Source: Paenibacillus sp. CAA11
GTDB taxonomy: Bacteria > Bacillota > Bacilli > Paenibacillales > Paenibacillaceae
Assembly (NCBI RefSeq): GCF_003060825.1
Contig: NZ_CP028922.1
Coordinates: 3,207,001 to 3,271,000, forward strand
Length of the DNA stretch: 64,000 nucleotides
Direction: 5' to 3'
Shown here: in pieces, positions 54,254-63,364 of the stretch
How positions within the stretch are numbered: position 1 is the first letter of the stretch
How the letters are laid out: every line of letters starts with the position of its first letter
The notes under the pieces: model-generated
Seen by the model: only the letters and a program-made list of their open reading frames with translations
Told to the model about the DNA's origin: nothing
Database searches by the model: none
Made by a program: the position numbers and the translations under genes

Positions 54254-54901
54254 TTATTTCCCTTCCCAATTAAAGCCGATCGCATTCAAGAATGCCCGCG
54301 CAAGAACCATATGACCTGCACCGTCAGGGTGAACACGGTCCCAGTTGAAGGACAGCTCGGCCAAATAGATGTCGCTGGCCACAGCATCAAACGCGGCCTG
54401 CGTGTCTACAAACACTGCATCATATTCCTCAGCAAGCTTCTTCACAATGACACCGCATTGGTCCATTAAGGATCGCATCCGGTCATTCTTGTTAGATTCC
54501 AGTAAATATGGCGTCATCAGAATAAGGCCCTTTAATGAAGGCTTAATATCTTCAATAAGCTTGCGAAGCCGGTTCTCGTAAGCCGTTAGTGACTGCTCCG
54601 CTTCAGGCTTGCCGATCTGCCGCCACACATCATTTGTACCGATCATGATGGACAGCCAGTCAGGCTTTAGATTCTTCACATCGGTCTCCCACCGCTCTTC
54701 AAGCTCAAGCGTCGTATCTCCGCCAACGCCTGTATTCAGCACCCGAATATGAAGCTGCGGATAAACCGCCTTAAGCAAGGCAAACACCTGGGACGCGTAA
54801 CCGTTGCCCAGCCCCCCGCTCTCTCCAAACGGTCTGTCGCGGCCGCAATCCGTAATGGAATCTCCTGTGATCAGCAATGTGTCATTTAATTGTAGCTTCA
54901 T
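54254..54901 (-). CDS. SGNH/GDSL-family hydrolase (probable acetyl esterase)
   Basis: 215-aa cytoplasmic esterase. Block I GDSITDCGRD carries the nucleophile Ser, block II Gly in NTGVGGDTT, block III Asn in MIGTNDVWRQ, and block V DRVHPDGAGHMVLA the catalytic Asp and His. No signal peptide. I start at MKLQLNDTLL with GAGGAGA 8 bases ahead; an in-frame upstream start would extend into the regulatory region. It is divergent from the mannan operon and may remove acetyl groups from imported manno-oligosaccharides, an inference from position. Confidence 0.88.
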   Translation of the reverse strand: MKLQLNDTLLITGDSITDCGRDRPFGESGGLGNGYASQVFALLKAVYPQLHIRVLNTGVGGDTTLELEERWETDVKNLKPDWLSIMIGTNDVWRQIGKPEAEQSLTAYENRLRKLIEDIKPSLKGLILMTPYLLESNKNDRMRSLMDQCGVIVKKLAEEYDAVFVDTQAAFDAVASDIYLAELSFNWDRVHPDGAGHMVLARAFLNAIGFNWEGK

Positions 54902-55066
54902 GATTATATTCTCCTCTGCATAGTGATCCAACAGCATTTCTTAGCACAATTATATAACAAAAATCTAACTAACTTCTATAATCACTTTGAACCCTTTCTA
55001 AATATGTAGGCAGTTACACAACTTTTCTGTAATTAAAAACTAATGGTTACATTATAAAATCAATAC

Positions 55067-55095
55067 TTGAAATCGCTCACAGAGTGAGTTATAAA
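55067..55095 (+). promoter_or_regulatory. Promoter of the mannan operon with an operator-like dyad in the spacer
   Basis: TTGAAA, 17-base spacer, TATAAA on the plus strand. The spacer holds CTCAC-AGA-GTGAG, an inverted repeat where a bound repressor would cover the promoter. A second palindrome, GTTATTATAAC, lies at 55107-55117 in the 5' leader. The LacI-type regulator at 59991 is the obvious candidate binder. Confidence 0.65.
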
Positions 55096-55181
55096 TAAAG
55101 CATGTTGTTATTATAACTTACTTAACAAGACAATAACAAAATATAACAAAATAATATTCTTACTAAAAAGGAGTCTGGTAT

Positions 55182-57644
55182 ATGCAAACAATATCCCTTG
55201 GCGGAGGCTGGACGCTGACGATTTCGCCCGAGCAATCGCCCATTGATGTGCTTGTGCCCGGATCTGTCTATCATGATCTGCTCCAAGCTGGACAAATAGA
55301 AGATCCATTCTATCGTGATCGTGAAGAACATGCCAAAGAGGTCATGAGACAGGATTATATCTATTCCCGCACTTTCGATATCAGCCATGAGCTTTATCAA
55401 TTAGATCGTCTTGAGCTCGTCTGCGAGGGTCTGGATACGCTCAGCTCCATTTATGTGAATGGGCAAGCCATAGCTGAGACGAACAATATGCACCGGACTT
55501 ATATTTTCGATGTGAAAGGCTATCTGCAGCCGGGGACCAACGAGATCTCCATCAAATTCAAGAACACTCTGGATTACATTGAGGACAAGCAAAGCAAAAC
55601 GTTCCTGTGGGCACCGGAAATTTCGGTAAGCGGATTTCCGCATATTCGTAAAGCCCATTACAGCTACGGCTGGGACTGGGGGCCTCAGCTTCCAGACGCA
55701 GGAATCTGGCGCGATATTTATATTCGCGGCTATGAGCAGGCACGTCTAACCGACGTGTATATGACCCAACACCATCAGAAGGGGCTGGTTACACTCGATA
55801 TCAAGACCGAATCCGAGCTTTGGGGCGAGGCTCCCTTCGAACTTAAGGCTCTCTTAACCAGTCCAGATGGCCAGGTGTTGACCGCTAAAGCCTCCATCAT
55901 ACAGAACTCGAATACCTTGCAGCTTCAGATTGAGAATCCCGAGCTCTGGTGGCCTAACGGCTATGGCGATCAACCGCTCTATCAGCTGCAGGTGCTTCTT
56001 CAGGCAGAAGGTAAGCTTCTGGACGAGCGGAACTATACCATTGGCCTTCGGACCCTGCGAGTAAAGCAGGAGCCTGATGAATGGGGAACCTCTTTTGCCT
56101 TTGAGGTGAACGGGGTTGCGATCTTTGCGATGGGTGCGAATTACATCCCGGAGGATAACCTCCTGCCCAGAACGTCTGCCGCCAAGACAGAGCAGCTTAT
56201 CAAGGATTGCATTGAAGCTAACTTCAACTGCATCCGGGTATGGGGTGGCGGGTTTTACCCGGGTAACGATTTCTATGACCTGTGCGACCGCTACGGCCTG
56301 ATCGTATGGCAGGATTTCATGTTCGCCTGCGCCGTCTATGAATTGACCGATGAATTCGCGGAGAATATCCGCCAGGAAGCTATTGATAACATGCTTCGCC
56401 TGCGGCATCATGCCTCTCTCGGTCTGTGGTGCGGCAACAATGAGATGGAAATGGCCTGGGAAACCTGGGACTTCCCTAAAGATGAGAAGCTTCGCCAGGA
56501 CTATCTTCAACAGTTCGAGGTTCTCCTGGCAAAGACTGCAGCAGAGTATGACCCGAATACGTTCTATTGGGCTTCCTCCCCGTCCTCGGGCGGCGGATTC
56601 GACGATCCGAACGACCAGAACCGGGGCGATGTCCACTATTGGGATGTATGGCATGGCCTTAAGCCTTTTACAGACTATCGCCATTTCCATTTCCGCTTCT
56701 GCTCCGAGTTTGGTTTCCAGTCTTTTCCGAGCATGAAGACGATCGAAACCTACACACTTCCGGAAGACCGAAACATCTTCTCCTATGTCATGGAACGGCA
56801 TCAGAAGAATGATGGCGCGAATGGCAAAATCCTGTATTACCTGGCTCAGAATTTTAAATATCCTAAAGATCTCGCCTCCCTCGTCTACGCTTCACAGCTG
56901 CTTCAAGCCGAAGCCATGAAGTATGGCGTGGAACATTGGAGAAGACACCGGGGACGGTGCATGGGATCCATCTACTGGCAACTGAACGACTGCTGGCCCG
57001 TTGCTTCCTGGTCCAGTATAGATTACTACGGGCGCTGGAAGGCGCTGCATTATTTCGCGAAGCGCTTCTATGCTCCAGTCCTCCTATCTGCCTGTGATGA
57101 AGGCGCGAAAGTGGAGCTGCATGTATCCAATGAGACCCTTCACAGCGTGAGCGGAACGGTAAGCTGGAAGCTCTGGAGCACAAAGGACGGACTACTACGT
57201 GAAGGATCTTCCGCAGCTGAAATAGCTGAGCTAAGCTCGGCAGCGGTTGTTGCCCTGGATTTCTCTGAGCTGCTGACAGCAGAGCAGCTTCGCTGCGCCT
57301 TCCTGGAGTACCGTTTTGAATCAGACGGACAAACGATCAGTGACGGGGTGCTGCTCTTCGCACCGCCGAAGCACTTTACCTTCCCTGTTCCGCAGTTTGT
57401 CACAGAGGTACAGGAAGAGGCTGACCATTTTACAATCAAGCTTGGTACAGATTCGCTGGCCAAATATGTAGAGGTAGAACTGAACGGACTTGACGGCCAT
57501 TTGGATGATAATTACTTCGATCTGGCGCCCGGCCGTACAAAGATCCTTATCCTCGCCAAGTCTTCCCTGTCAGAGCAGCTCACTTTAGAGCAGCTTAAGA
57601 AAGCTATAACGGTGCGGAGCGCTGTAGATATCACTGATGTTTAA
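55182..57644 (+). CDS. GH2 beta-mannosidase
   Basis: Removes mannose from the non-reducing ends of beta-1,4-manno-oligosaccharides. 820 aa without signal peptide, so cytoplasmic. GH2 layout: N-terminal jelly-roll (DVLVPGSVYHDLLQAG opening, typical of beta-mannosidases), Ig-like domain, TIM barrel with acid/base Glu in WCGNNEMEMAWE (near residue 420) and nucleophile Glu in FCSEFGFQSFPS (near 507). MGSIYWQLNDCWPVASW is another mannosidase signature. ATG with AAAAGGAG 10 bases ahead. First gene of a three-gene operon. Confidence 0.95.
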   Translation: MQTISLGGGWTLTISPEQSPIDVLVPGSVYHDLLQAGQIEDPFYRDREEHAKEVMRQDYIYSRTFDISHELYQLDRLELVCEGLDTLSSIYVNGQAIAETNNMHRTYIFDVKGYLQPGTNEISIKFKNTLDYIEDKQSKTFLWAPEISVSGFPHIRKAHYSYGWDWGPQLPDAGIWRDIYIRGYEQARLTDVYMTQHHQKGLVTLDIKTESELWGEAPFELKALLTSPDGQVLTAKASIIQNSNTLQLQIENPELWWPNGYGDQPLYQLQVLLQAEGKLLDERNYTIGLRTLRVKQEPDEWGTSFAFEVNGVAIFAMGANYIPEDNLLPRTSAAKTEQLIKDCIEANFNCIRVWGGGFYPGNDFYDLCDRYGLIVWQDFMFACAVYELTDEFAENIRQEAIDNMLRLRHHASLGLWCGNNEMEMAWETWDFPKDEKLRQDYLQQFEVLLAKTAAEYDPNTFYWASSPSSGGGFDDPNDQNRGDVHYWDVWHGLKPFTDYRHFHFRFCSEFGFQSFPSMKTIETYTLPEDRNIFSYVMERHQKNDGANGKILYYLAQNFKYPKDLASLVYASQLLQAEAMKYGVEHWRRHRGRCMGSIYWQLNDCWPVASWSSIDYYGRWKALHYFAKRFYAPVLLSACDEGAKVELHVSNETLHSVSGTVSWKLWSTKDGLLREGSSAAEIAELSSAAVVALDFSELLTAEQLRCAFLEYRFESDGQTISDGVLLFAPPKHFTFPVPQFVTEVQEEADHFTIKLGTDSLAKYVEVELNGLDGHLDDNYFDLAPGRTKILILAKSSLSEQLTLEQLKKAITVRSAVDITDV

Positions 57645-57698
57645 TCCGATGAACATACAACATGATGGACTATATTTTTAATTAAGAGAGGTGCACCT

Positions 57699-58652
57699 AT
57701 GAACTTTGCTAAAGAATATGTTGCCGGAATGACTTGGGGCTTCATGGGCATCCGCGGGACCTGGGCTACAGATCAAGCGAATCAATCGATGGAAATTATG
57801 GCTGAAACAACAGGTGTAAATTGGACCGCTATCGCCTTCTCGGCGATGCAGGCCACAGCTCATTCCACCGAAATCCCCTATTGGGAGGAACCTACCGTTA
57901 CGGACGAGGAGGTTGTCTGGGCGATCCGCAAGGCCAAATCACTTGGCCTAAAGGTCTGCCTAAAGCCTATTGTGAACTGTACGGATGGGACGTGGCGGGC
58001 GCATATCAACTTTTTTGATAAAGATGTGCCCTGTGAGCCGAAGTGGGCCGACTGGTTCCGTTCATACACGAACTATATTCTGCACTATGCGGAAATCGCC
58101 GAACGAACGGGATGCGAGATGCTCTGCATCGGCTGTGAGATGGTTCAGACGGACCGGCGTGAGGCCGAGTGGCGGAAGTTGATCGCGGATGTCCGTGAAG
58201 TCTACAGCGGAATTGTGACCTATAACTGTGACAAATACCAGGAGGATAATGTAACGTGGTGGGATGCGGTAGATGTTATTTCTTCAAGCGGTTATTACCC
58301 TATTCATGATTGGGAAGCCCAGCTGAACCGAATTGAACCGGTAGTCAAGGCATTCAACAAGCCCTTCTTCTTCATGGAAGCAGGATGTATGAGCCGGACC
58401 GGCTCTGCCCAAATCCCGAACGACTGGAACCTTCCGGGAGAAGTGAATCAGAAGGAGCAGGCCGACTGGTACCATGCGATGTTCGCAGCCTGTGACAAGC
58501 GCGACTGGGTTCAAGGTTTTATGCTCTGGGACTGGAAAGCCGAGCTGTATGCGCCGGAGATGGCAGCCACCAATGATGATTACTGCACTTATAACAAAGA
58601 GGCCGAATCGGTCATTAAAGACTATTACACTTCTAAGACCATATCTATATAA
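57699..58652 (+). CDS. GH113 beta-1,4-mannanase
   Basis: Hydrolyses beta-1,4-mannan oligosaccharides, often releasing mannobiose or mannose. 317 aa, matching GH113 enzymes such as AaManA of Alicyclobacillus (about 320 aa). Candidate catalytic residues are Glu147 (IGCEMVQTDRRE) and Glu227 (FFFMEAGCMSR), each four positions from Glu151 and Glu231 of AaManA. No signal peptide, so it acts inside the cell on imported oligomers. Start ATG after AGAGAGGTG, 54 bases after the mannosidase stop. Confidence 0.92.
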   Translation: MNFAKEYVAGMTWGFMGIRGTWATDQANQSMEIMAETTGVNWTAIAFSAMQATAHSTEIPYWEEPTVTDEEVVWAIRKAKSLGLKVCLKPIVNCTDGTWRAHINFFDKDVPCEPKWADWFRSYTNYILHYAEIAERTGCEMLCIGCEMVQTDRREAEWRKLIADVREVYSGIVTYNCDKYQEDNVTWWDAVDVISSSGYYPIHDWEAQLNRIEPVVKAFNKPFFFMEAGCMSRTGSAQIPNDWNLPGEVNQKEQADWYHAMFAACDKRDWVQGFMLWDWKAELYAPEMAATNDDYCTYNKEAESVIKDYYTSKTISI

Positions 58653-58675
58653 AATGTTGAAGGGAGCACAAAAAA

Positions 58676-59878
58676 ATGAGTCAAGCAGCTGCTTTAAAAC
58701 CGCGTTTGGAACAAGAACTAAAGGAGAATATTCTAGGCTTCTGGATGAAGCATACGATTGATAAGAAAAACGGAGGCTTCCTCGGCGAAATCGATCATGC
58801 GATGAATGTTCATCCCGAGGCTGAGAAGAGCTTGGTGCTGAATGCCCGTATCCTGTGGACGTTCAGCACAGCTTACCGGATGTATAAACAGGAAGACTAT
58901 CTCAAGATGGCAGAGCGCGCCTATGACTATCTCACCACTCATTTTGTGGACAATGAGCATGGCGGGCTGTACTGGATGGTTGATGCGCTAGGCAACCCTT
59001 CACAGGACAAAAAGCAAATTTACGGCCAATCTTTTGCGATCTATGCCTTGTCTGAGTACTATCGCGCCGCAGGCCATCAAGAAGCGCTGGAGCTCGCCAA
59101 AGAGCTCTTCCACATTCTTGAGAAGCACGGTTACGATCCGGTTCATAAAGGCTACATTGAAGCCTTGGCTCGCGACTGGAAGCCTACGGATAACCTGAGC
59201 CTCAGCGACAAGGATTTGAACGAAGCCAAATCCATGAACACCCATCTTCACGTTCTGGAAGGCTACACCAACCTATACCGCGTGTGGAAGGACGAAGAGC
59301 TGCGCAGCAAACTGAGCGAACTGATTGAGGTCACCCTGGACCATATCGTTGACCCCAAGACCGCTCACTTCTTCCTGTTCTTTGACGAGGAATGGAATGT
59401 GAAATCCGATGATATTTCTTACGGTCATGACATCGAGGGCAGCTGGCTGCTGTTCGAGGCAGCAGAAGTGCTTGGGAATGATCAGTTGCTGGCACGTACC
59501 CGGGAAGTTGCTATTGCCATGGCAGAGGCCACTTATAATGAAGGTGTAGACAGCGACGGCGGGCTGCTTAATGAGGCTAACGCTGAGGGTCTGACAGATA
59601 CCAATAAAGACTGGTGGCCGCAAGCCGAAGCGGTTGTCGGCTTCTACAACGCCTATCAAATGACAGGGGAGGAGAAGTTCGCTGAAGCGGCCGTCAGATC
59701 TTGGAACTTCATCGAAGAGTTCATCATCGATAAGAAGCATGGGGAGTGGTACTGGAGCGTTAACCGTGAGGGTGTGCCCCAGCTGCACGAAATGAAGGTT
59801 AGCGCCTGGAAGTGTCCTTATCATAACAGCCGTGCCTGCTTCGAAATGATCGAGCGTCTTAGCAAGTCCGAAGCCTAA
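58676..59878 (+). CDS. Cellobiose 2-epimerase (AGE family)
   Basis: Epimerises the reducing-end sugar of beta-1,4-disaccharides, turning mannobiose into mannosyl-glucose and cellobiose into glucosyl-mannose. 400 aa alpha/alpha barrel. Three histidines match those known to be catalytic in characterised epimerases (His200, 259 and 390 in the Rhodothermus enzyme): His190 in SMNTHLHVLEG, His251 in YGHDIEGSWLL and His383 in KCPYHNSRACFEM. Starts 23 bases after the GH113 stop with GAAGGGAG upstream. With GH113 and GH2 it completes an intracellular manno-oligosaccharide route; no mannosylglucose phosphorylase (GH130) gene is in the window. Confidence 0.93.
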   Translation: MSQAAALKPRLEQELKENILGFWMKHTIDKKNGGFLGEIDHAMNVHPEAEKSLVLNARILWTFSTAYRMYKQEDYLKMAERAYDYLTTHFVDNEHGGLYWMVDALGNPSQDKKQIYGQSFAIYALSEYYRAAGHQEALELAKELFHILEKHGYDPVHKGYIEALARDWKPTDNLSLSDKDLNEAKSMNTHLHVLEGYTNLYRVWKDEELRSKLSELIEVTLDHIVDPKTAHFFLFFDEEWNVKSDDISYGHDIEGSWLLFEAAEVLGNDQLLARTREVAIAMAEATYNEGVDSDGGLLNEANAEGLTDTNKDWWPQAEAVVGFYNAYQMTGEEKFAEAAVRSWNFIEEFIIDKKHGEWYWSVNREGVPQLHEMKVSAWKCPYHNSRACFEMIERLSKSEA

Positions 59879-59893
59879 GACAAGACATATCAA

Positions 59894-59927
59894 AGAGCCA
59901 GCCTACCGGTTCCGAAAGGCTGGCTCT
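59894..59927 (+). terminator. Terminator of the mannan operon
   Basis: AGAGCCAGCCT and its complement AGGCTGGCTCT (11 bp), 12-base loop, followed by CTT on the plus strand and preceded by AAAG; ends the epimerase gene and may also serve the converging lacI-type gene. Confidence 0.8.
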
Positions 59928-59990
59928 CTTCATATATTCCTATTTCCGCAGCAGCCTAGCTTCAGAATCGATCCTGCGAACATGGCTAAC

Positions 59991-61061
59991 TTACCCTCTA
60001 GCCCTCGGTTCAGCTACCGAATCCCGGTATACAATATCTGCCGAGATCAGCACCTTCTCCAGCGGATCATGAGGATTGGCAATACGATTCAGCAGCTTCT
60101 CTACGGCTCGCTTGCCCAGCATCTCCTTAGGCACATGGATCGTTGTCAGCGGAGGCGTCCCCCGGTAAGCATCCTCGATGTTGTCAAAGCCGGTAACCGA
60201 AATTTCCTGAGGTACGGAAATGTCTAGCGATTGCAGCGCACTGCAAACGGTGAGCCCAATGGAGTCGTTCGCACATACGATGGCTGTCGGCAGCTTGTCC
60301 ATTTTTTTACGCTTGGCGAACCAGCTCTTGATTTCCTCCCAATATTCTCCACGGTCGATTCCAAATAGGGACAGCATCGGGTCGTCCAGCGCCGGAGTCT
60401 CCAGCGAGTTCTCCTCAAGGGCACTTCGAAAGCCGATCCACCGATCCCGGAAGCTGCGGGAAAAACGAAAATCACCCATAAAATGCAGCCGTTCATGTCC
60501 AAGTCCAATCAAATGCTTGGTCAGTCGTGTGATGCTGTCTACATTGTTAGCGAACACTGTGTCAGTAGGGATAAGTGCATCTTCATGATCGACAAGCACC
60601 ATTGGCAGTCCAATGCGGTGAACCTCAAGCAGCAGAGAGGTGGAAATTTCCCCTACACCAATCATACCCAAGATGCCGGAAGGGTTCAGCACATTCGCAA
60701 AATTATCCATCCGCTGCTCCGAGATAATCACCATCCCCAGTCCTTCGGCCTCTAAAGTCTGGGAAATTCCCTCCAGAATCTTACCCCAGTAGAGAGAATC
60801 CTTCGTCTGAAACCGTATATTGGGCATTAGCACAATGACAGACTGCTTGCTGCGATCTGACAGGGAGGCCGGAGCCGTGGGTTTTATATTTTTGACATAA
60901 GCGTTCTTCTGCGCAAAATATCCCAGCTGGGAAGCAGCCTCAATTACCCGCTCCTTGGTCGTCTCATTTACTCCGCCTTTACCGGAAAGGGCTTTGGAGA
61001 CCACAAACTTGGAGACGCCTAAATAGTCTGCGATCTGCTGCATGGTCACTTTTTTGGCCAT
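59991..61061 (-). CDS. LacI-family transcriptional regulator
   Basis: 356-aa regulator. N-terminal HTH TMQQIADYLGVSKFVVSKAL (residues 5-24) with hinge region VIEAASQLGYF, then a periplasmic-binding-protein-like effector domain (VIVLMPNIRF, LVDHEDALIPTDTVFANNVDS, TAIVCANDSIGLTVCSALQSL, SVTGFDNIEDAYRGTPPLTTI). ATG with GGAGGTAG upstream. It converges with the mannan operon and is the likely sensor of a manno-oligosaccharide. Its -10 TATAAT near 61158-61163 is strong while the -35 is poor. Confidence 0.92.
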   Translation of the reverse strand: MAKKVTMQQIADYLGVSKFVVSKALSGKGGVNETTKERVIEAASQLGYFAQKNAYVKNIKPTAPASLSDRSKQSVIVLMPNIRFQTKDSLYWGKILEGISQTLEAEGLGMVIISEQRMDNFANVLNPSGILGMIGVGEISTSLLLEVHRIGLPMVLVDHEDALIPTDTVFANNVDSITRLTKHLIGLGHERLHFMGDFRFSRSFRDRWIGFRSALEENSLETPALDDPMLSLFGIDRGEYWEEIKSWFAKRKKMDKLPTAIVCANDSIGLTVCSALQSLDISVPQEISVTGFDNIEDAYRGTPPLTTIHVPKEMLGKRAVEKLLNRIANPHDPLEKVLISADIVYRDSVAEPRARG

Positions 61062-61224
61062 CGTCGCTACCTCCGCTCTTACTTGTTATCGTCGTCTCTC
61101 ACTCATTAATAACCCGTTCAAATTTGATATATAAGTTTCATTATTATTCTAACTACATTATAACAAAAATAATAAAGTTCGGGAATGAGGAACTGAATAT
61201 TAGGTTTTTTCGCACAAAAAAATA

Positions 61225-61256
61225 AACGACGGGCCTTTGACGAAAGTCCCATCGTT
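61225..61256 (-). terminator. Terminator of the YqeM-like methyltransferase gene
   Basis: AACGATGGGACTTT pairs with AAAGGCCCGTCGTT (two non-pairing or G-U positions), 4-base loop, followed by TATTTTTTT on the minus strand, about 60 bases after the stop. Confidence 0.8.
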
Positions 61257-61313
61257 ATTTCAAGCGAACATGATTTGATGAAATAAGAACTGTAGATTCT
61301 TGCTCTAGCTTGC

Positions 61314-62081
61314 CTACTTCAGAGCCACGAAGAAAAGACGCTCCGTCTTCTCATCCGCTTCCCTCCATGAAAAGTCGGCGTAACAGTACACCTCATGGAA
61401 ACCTGCGCGAAGCAGCTCGCTGCGCAGCCATTCCGGCTCATAAGCACGCTGAACATGTGTTTCTTCAAAACGACGGTACAGCGGCCCTTCCTTCTCCTGC
61501 GCAAAAATGGAAAGATGGTGCTCGATCTCACAGCGAAGCGAATCAAAATCACAGGTCCATATATAGGAGATCGATTTCTCGTCCCATACGAACGGCTGCT
61601 CCTCATCGTAACGGCGAAGGGTATTCGGATGGTGAACATCGAACAGAAAGCTCCCGCCCGGCTTAAGTCCAGCATAGGTCCGGTTGAACACCGCTGTAAT
61701 GTCCTCTTCCTCCAGCAAATAATTCAGACAATCGCAGAATGAAATAACCGAATCTACAGGTTCCGGCACTTCCCAGCTCCGCATATCCTGCTGCACCCAT
61801 CTTACGCTCCCGCTTTTGAACAGCCTCGCTCCGTTCGGCGAAGACTCCATCTTCTGCCTGGCCACGGCCAACATGTCACCAGACAGGTCGATCCCCGTCA
61901 TCTCAAAGCCTGCATTGATCAGCGGAATCGTAATGGCTCCCGTCCCGCACCCTAGATCGACCACCGATTTCGGCATATCGTACTTCTCCCAAGCGGTACG
62001 TGCGAAGCGCAGCCACTCGGGATAAGGCATATCCTCCATCAACTCATCGTATACATAAGCAAATTTCCGGTAAGACAGCAT
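61314..62081 (-). CDS. Class I SAM-dependent methyltransferase, YqeM-like
   Basis: 255 aa, soluble. Motif I VVDLGCGTGAITIPL and the following acidic residue in GIDLSGDMLAVARQK mark the SAM site; FCDCLNYLLEEEDI is shared with YqeM proteins. B. subtilis has the order yqeK-rsfS-yqeM, and here cvfB is inserted between rsfS and this gene. The substrate is unknown. Starts 27 bases after cvfB. Confidence 0.88.
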   Translation of the reverse strand: MLSYRKFAYVYDELMEDMPYPEWLRFARTAWEKYDMPKSVVDLGCGTGAITIPLINAGFEMTGIDLSGDMLAVARQKMESSPNGARLFKSGSVRWVQQDMRSWEVPEPVDSVISFCDCLNYLLEEEDITAVFNRTYAGLKPGGSFLFDVHHPNTLRRYDEEQPFVWDEKSISYIWTCDFDSLRCEIEHHLSIFAQEKEGPLYRRFEETHVQRAYEPEWLRSELLRAGFHEVYCYADFSWREADEKTERLFFVALK

Positions 62082-62108
62082 GATGCCACCACGCTTTCTA
62101 TTTCAGAC

Positions 62109-63005
62109 CTATTTCCGATCAGATTCCGGTTCACGGCCCTTCAGATAGGTCCAGCTTTCTTTTTGCGTAATCTTGCCTTCCTTCATCAGCTTGCCAAGTG
62201 CCCGCTTGAATGCCGCTTTACTGATGTCAAAGCGCTGCTTGATAACTTCAGGCGGCGTTGCATCCGAATAAGGCATTGAGCCGCTAGGACGCTCTTCCAG
62301 ATACGCCAAGATCCGATCCGCATCCTCATTGCGTCCAATCTCCTTGCGCGGAGCCAACGACAGATTCACCCGTCCGTCCTCGCGAATATGGGCTACGCGA
62401 ACTCTGATCCGTTCACCCAGACGAAGAAGCCGGTTGCGTTCGGAAGCATGAATCATCCCGATCGCCCCGAATCCAAGCACCCCGCCTTCTACAAGTACAA
62501 AAGTGCCCATTTGCAGCGGTTTGTAGACAATCGCCTCATGCCATTCATTCATCCAGGTTGTGGGCGCGTGAAAGGCTTTGACCGCCAGGTCCTGTTCTCC
62601 AGCCAGCTTAGCCTTCAGCCGTCCCTGCTTGTCATGCTCCATGATGACGAAGACCTGATCACCGACCCGCGGGTGCAGCTCCTTGTATTCGGGAAGCTCC
62701 CGAATTGGAAGCAGCAGCTGGCGTCCAAGGCCCATCTCCAGGAAGCAGCCGAGGCGTGGGTGAACATCGGCCACTTCCAGCAGCGCCATCTCGCCTAGCG
62801 TCAAGTAAGGCTTCTTCATCGTCGCAGCAAGCCTGTCTTCCGTATCAAAATACAAAAATACGTCTATTACCTCGCCCGGCTTCACCTCACGGGTTAATTC
62901 CGTATAGTGAAGCAGGATATCTTGTCCGCCTTCGGTGCGAAGAAAATAGCCGAATGGCGAAACCTCCCGGTCAATCGGGAGAGTGACTATTGTTCCTGCA
63001 ATCAT
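62109..63005 (-). CDS. cvfB: CvfB/YitL-like S1 RNA-binding protein
   Basis: 298-aa protein of the conserved virulence factor B family, built from three S1-type domains and a C-terminal winged helix. Visible segments: GYFLRTEGGQDILLHYTEL (first S1), GLGRQLLLPIRELPEY (second), GVLGFGAIGMIHASERNRL with VRVAHIREDGRVNLSL (third), and FDISKAAFKRALGKLMKEGKI for the winged helix. In Staphylococcus aureus CvfB influences virulence gene expression by RNA binding. The start overlaps the rsfS stop by 4 bases. Confidence 0.92.
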   Translation of the reverse strand: MIAGTIVTLPIDREVSPFGYFLRTEGGQDILLHYTELTREVKPGEVIDVFLYFDTEDRLAATMKKPYLTLGEMALLEVADVHPRLGCFLEMGLGRQLLLPIRELPEYKELHPRVGDQVFVIMEHDKQGRLKAKLAGEQDLAVKAFHAPTTWMNEWHEAIVYKPLQMGTFVLVEGGVLGFGAIGMIHASERNRLLRLGERIRVRVAHIREDGRVNLSLAPRKEIGRNEDADRILAYLEERPSGSMPYSDATPPEVIKQRFDISKAAFKRALGKLMKEGKITQKESWTYLKGREPESDRK

Positions 63006-63349
63006 AGAGTCTCCACCACTTTGGCATCAGACCACAGGCGTTCGATATTATAATATTCACGCTCATCCCGATGGAACACATGCACGACAACGTCGCCCAA
63101 GTCCATCAGTACCCAACGTGCCGAGTCAAGGCCTTCAATGCCGCGAATGTTCGCGCCTGCCTCTTGTGCCTGCTTGCGGATTTCAGACGCAATCGCCTGC
63201 ACCTGCGTATCGGAATTACCGTGGCAGATGACAAAATAATCCGCAATGAGTGAGATGTTCTGGAGATCCAGCGCAACAATGTTCATAGCTTTCTTATCCT
63301 CGGCGGCTGAAACCGCGATGTTTAACAGTTCGTTTGGTGTTACCGTCAT
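63002..63349 (-). CDS. rsfS: RsfS, ribosomal silencing factor
   Basis: 115 aa. Binds ribosomal protein L14 and blocks subunit joining under nutrient limitation. Core segments: VALDLQNISLIADYFVICHG, IRGIEGLDSARWVLMDLGDVVVHVFHRDEREYY-like end with the conserved W, D and H residues. ATG with GGAGGTAACC upstream. It follows yqeK by about 200 bases that are almost entirely a tandem palindromic array. Confidence 0.95.
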   Translation of the reverse strand: MTVTPNELLNIAVSAAEDKKAMNIVALDLQNISLIADYFVICHGNSDTQVQAIASEIRKQAQEAGANIRGIEGLDSARWVLMDLGDVVVHVFHRDEREYYNIERLWSDAKVVETL

Positions 63350-63364
63350 CGGTTACCTCCTAAA

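Noticed and set aside
55854-56801. 315-codon frame antisense to the GH2 gene
   Set aside because: Shadow of a GC-rich coding region; the GH2 frame carries all catalytic motifs.
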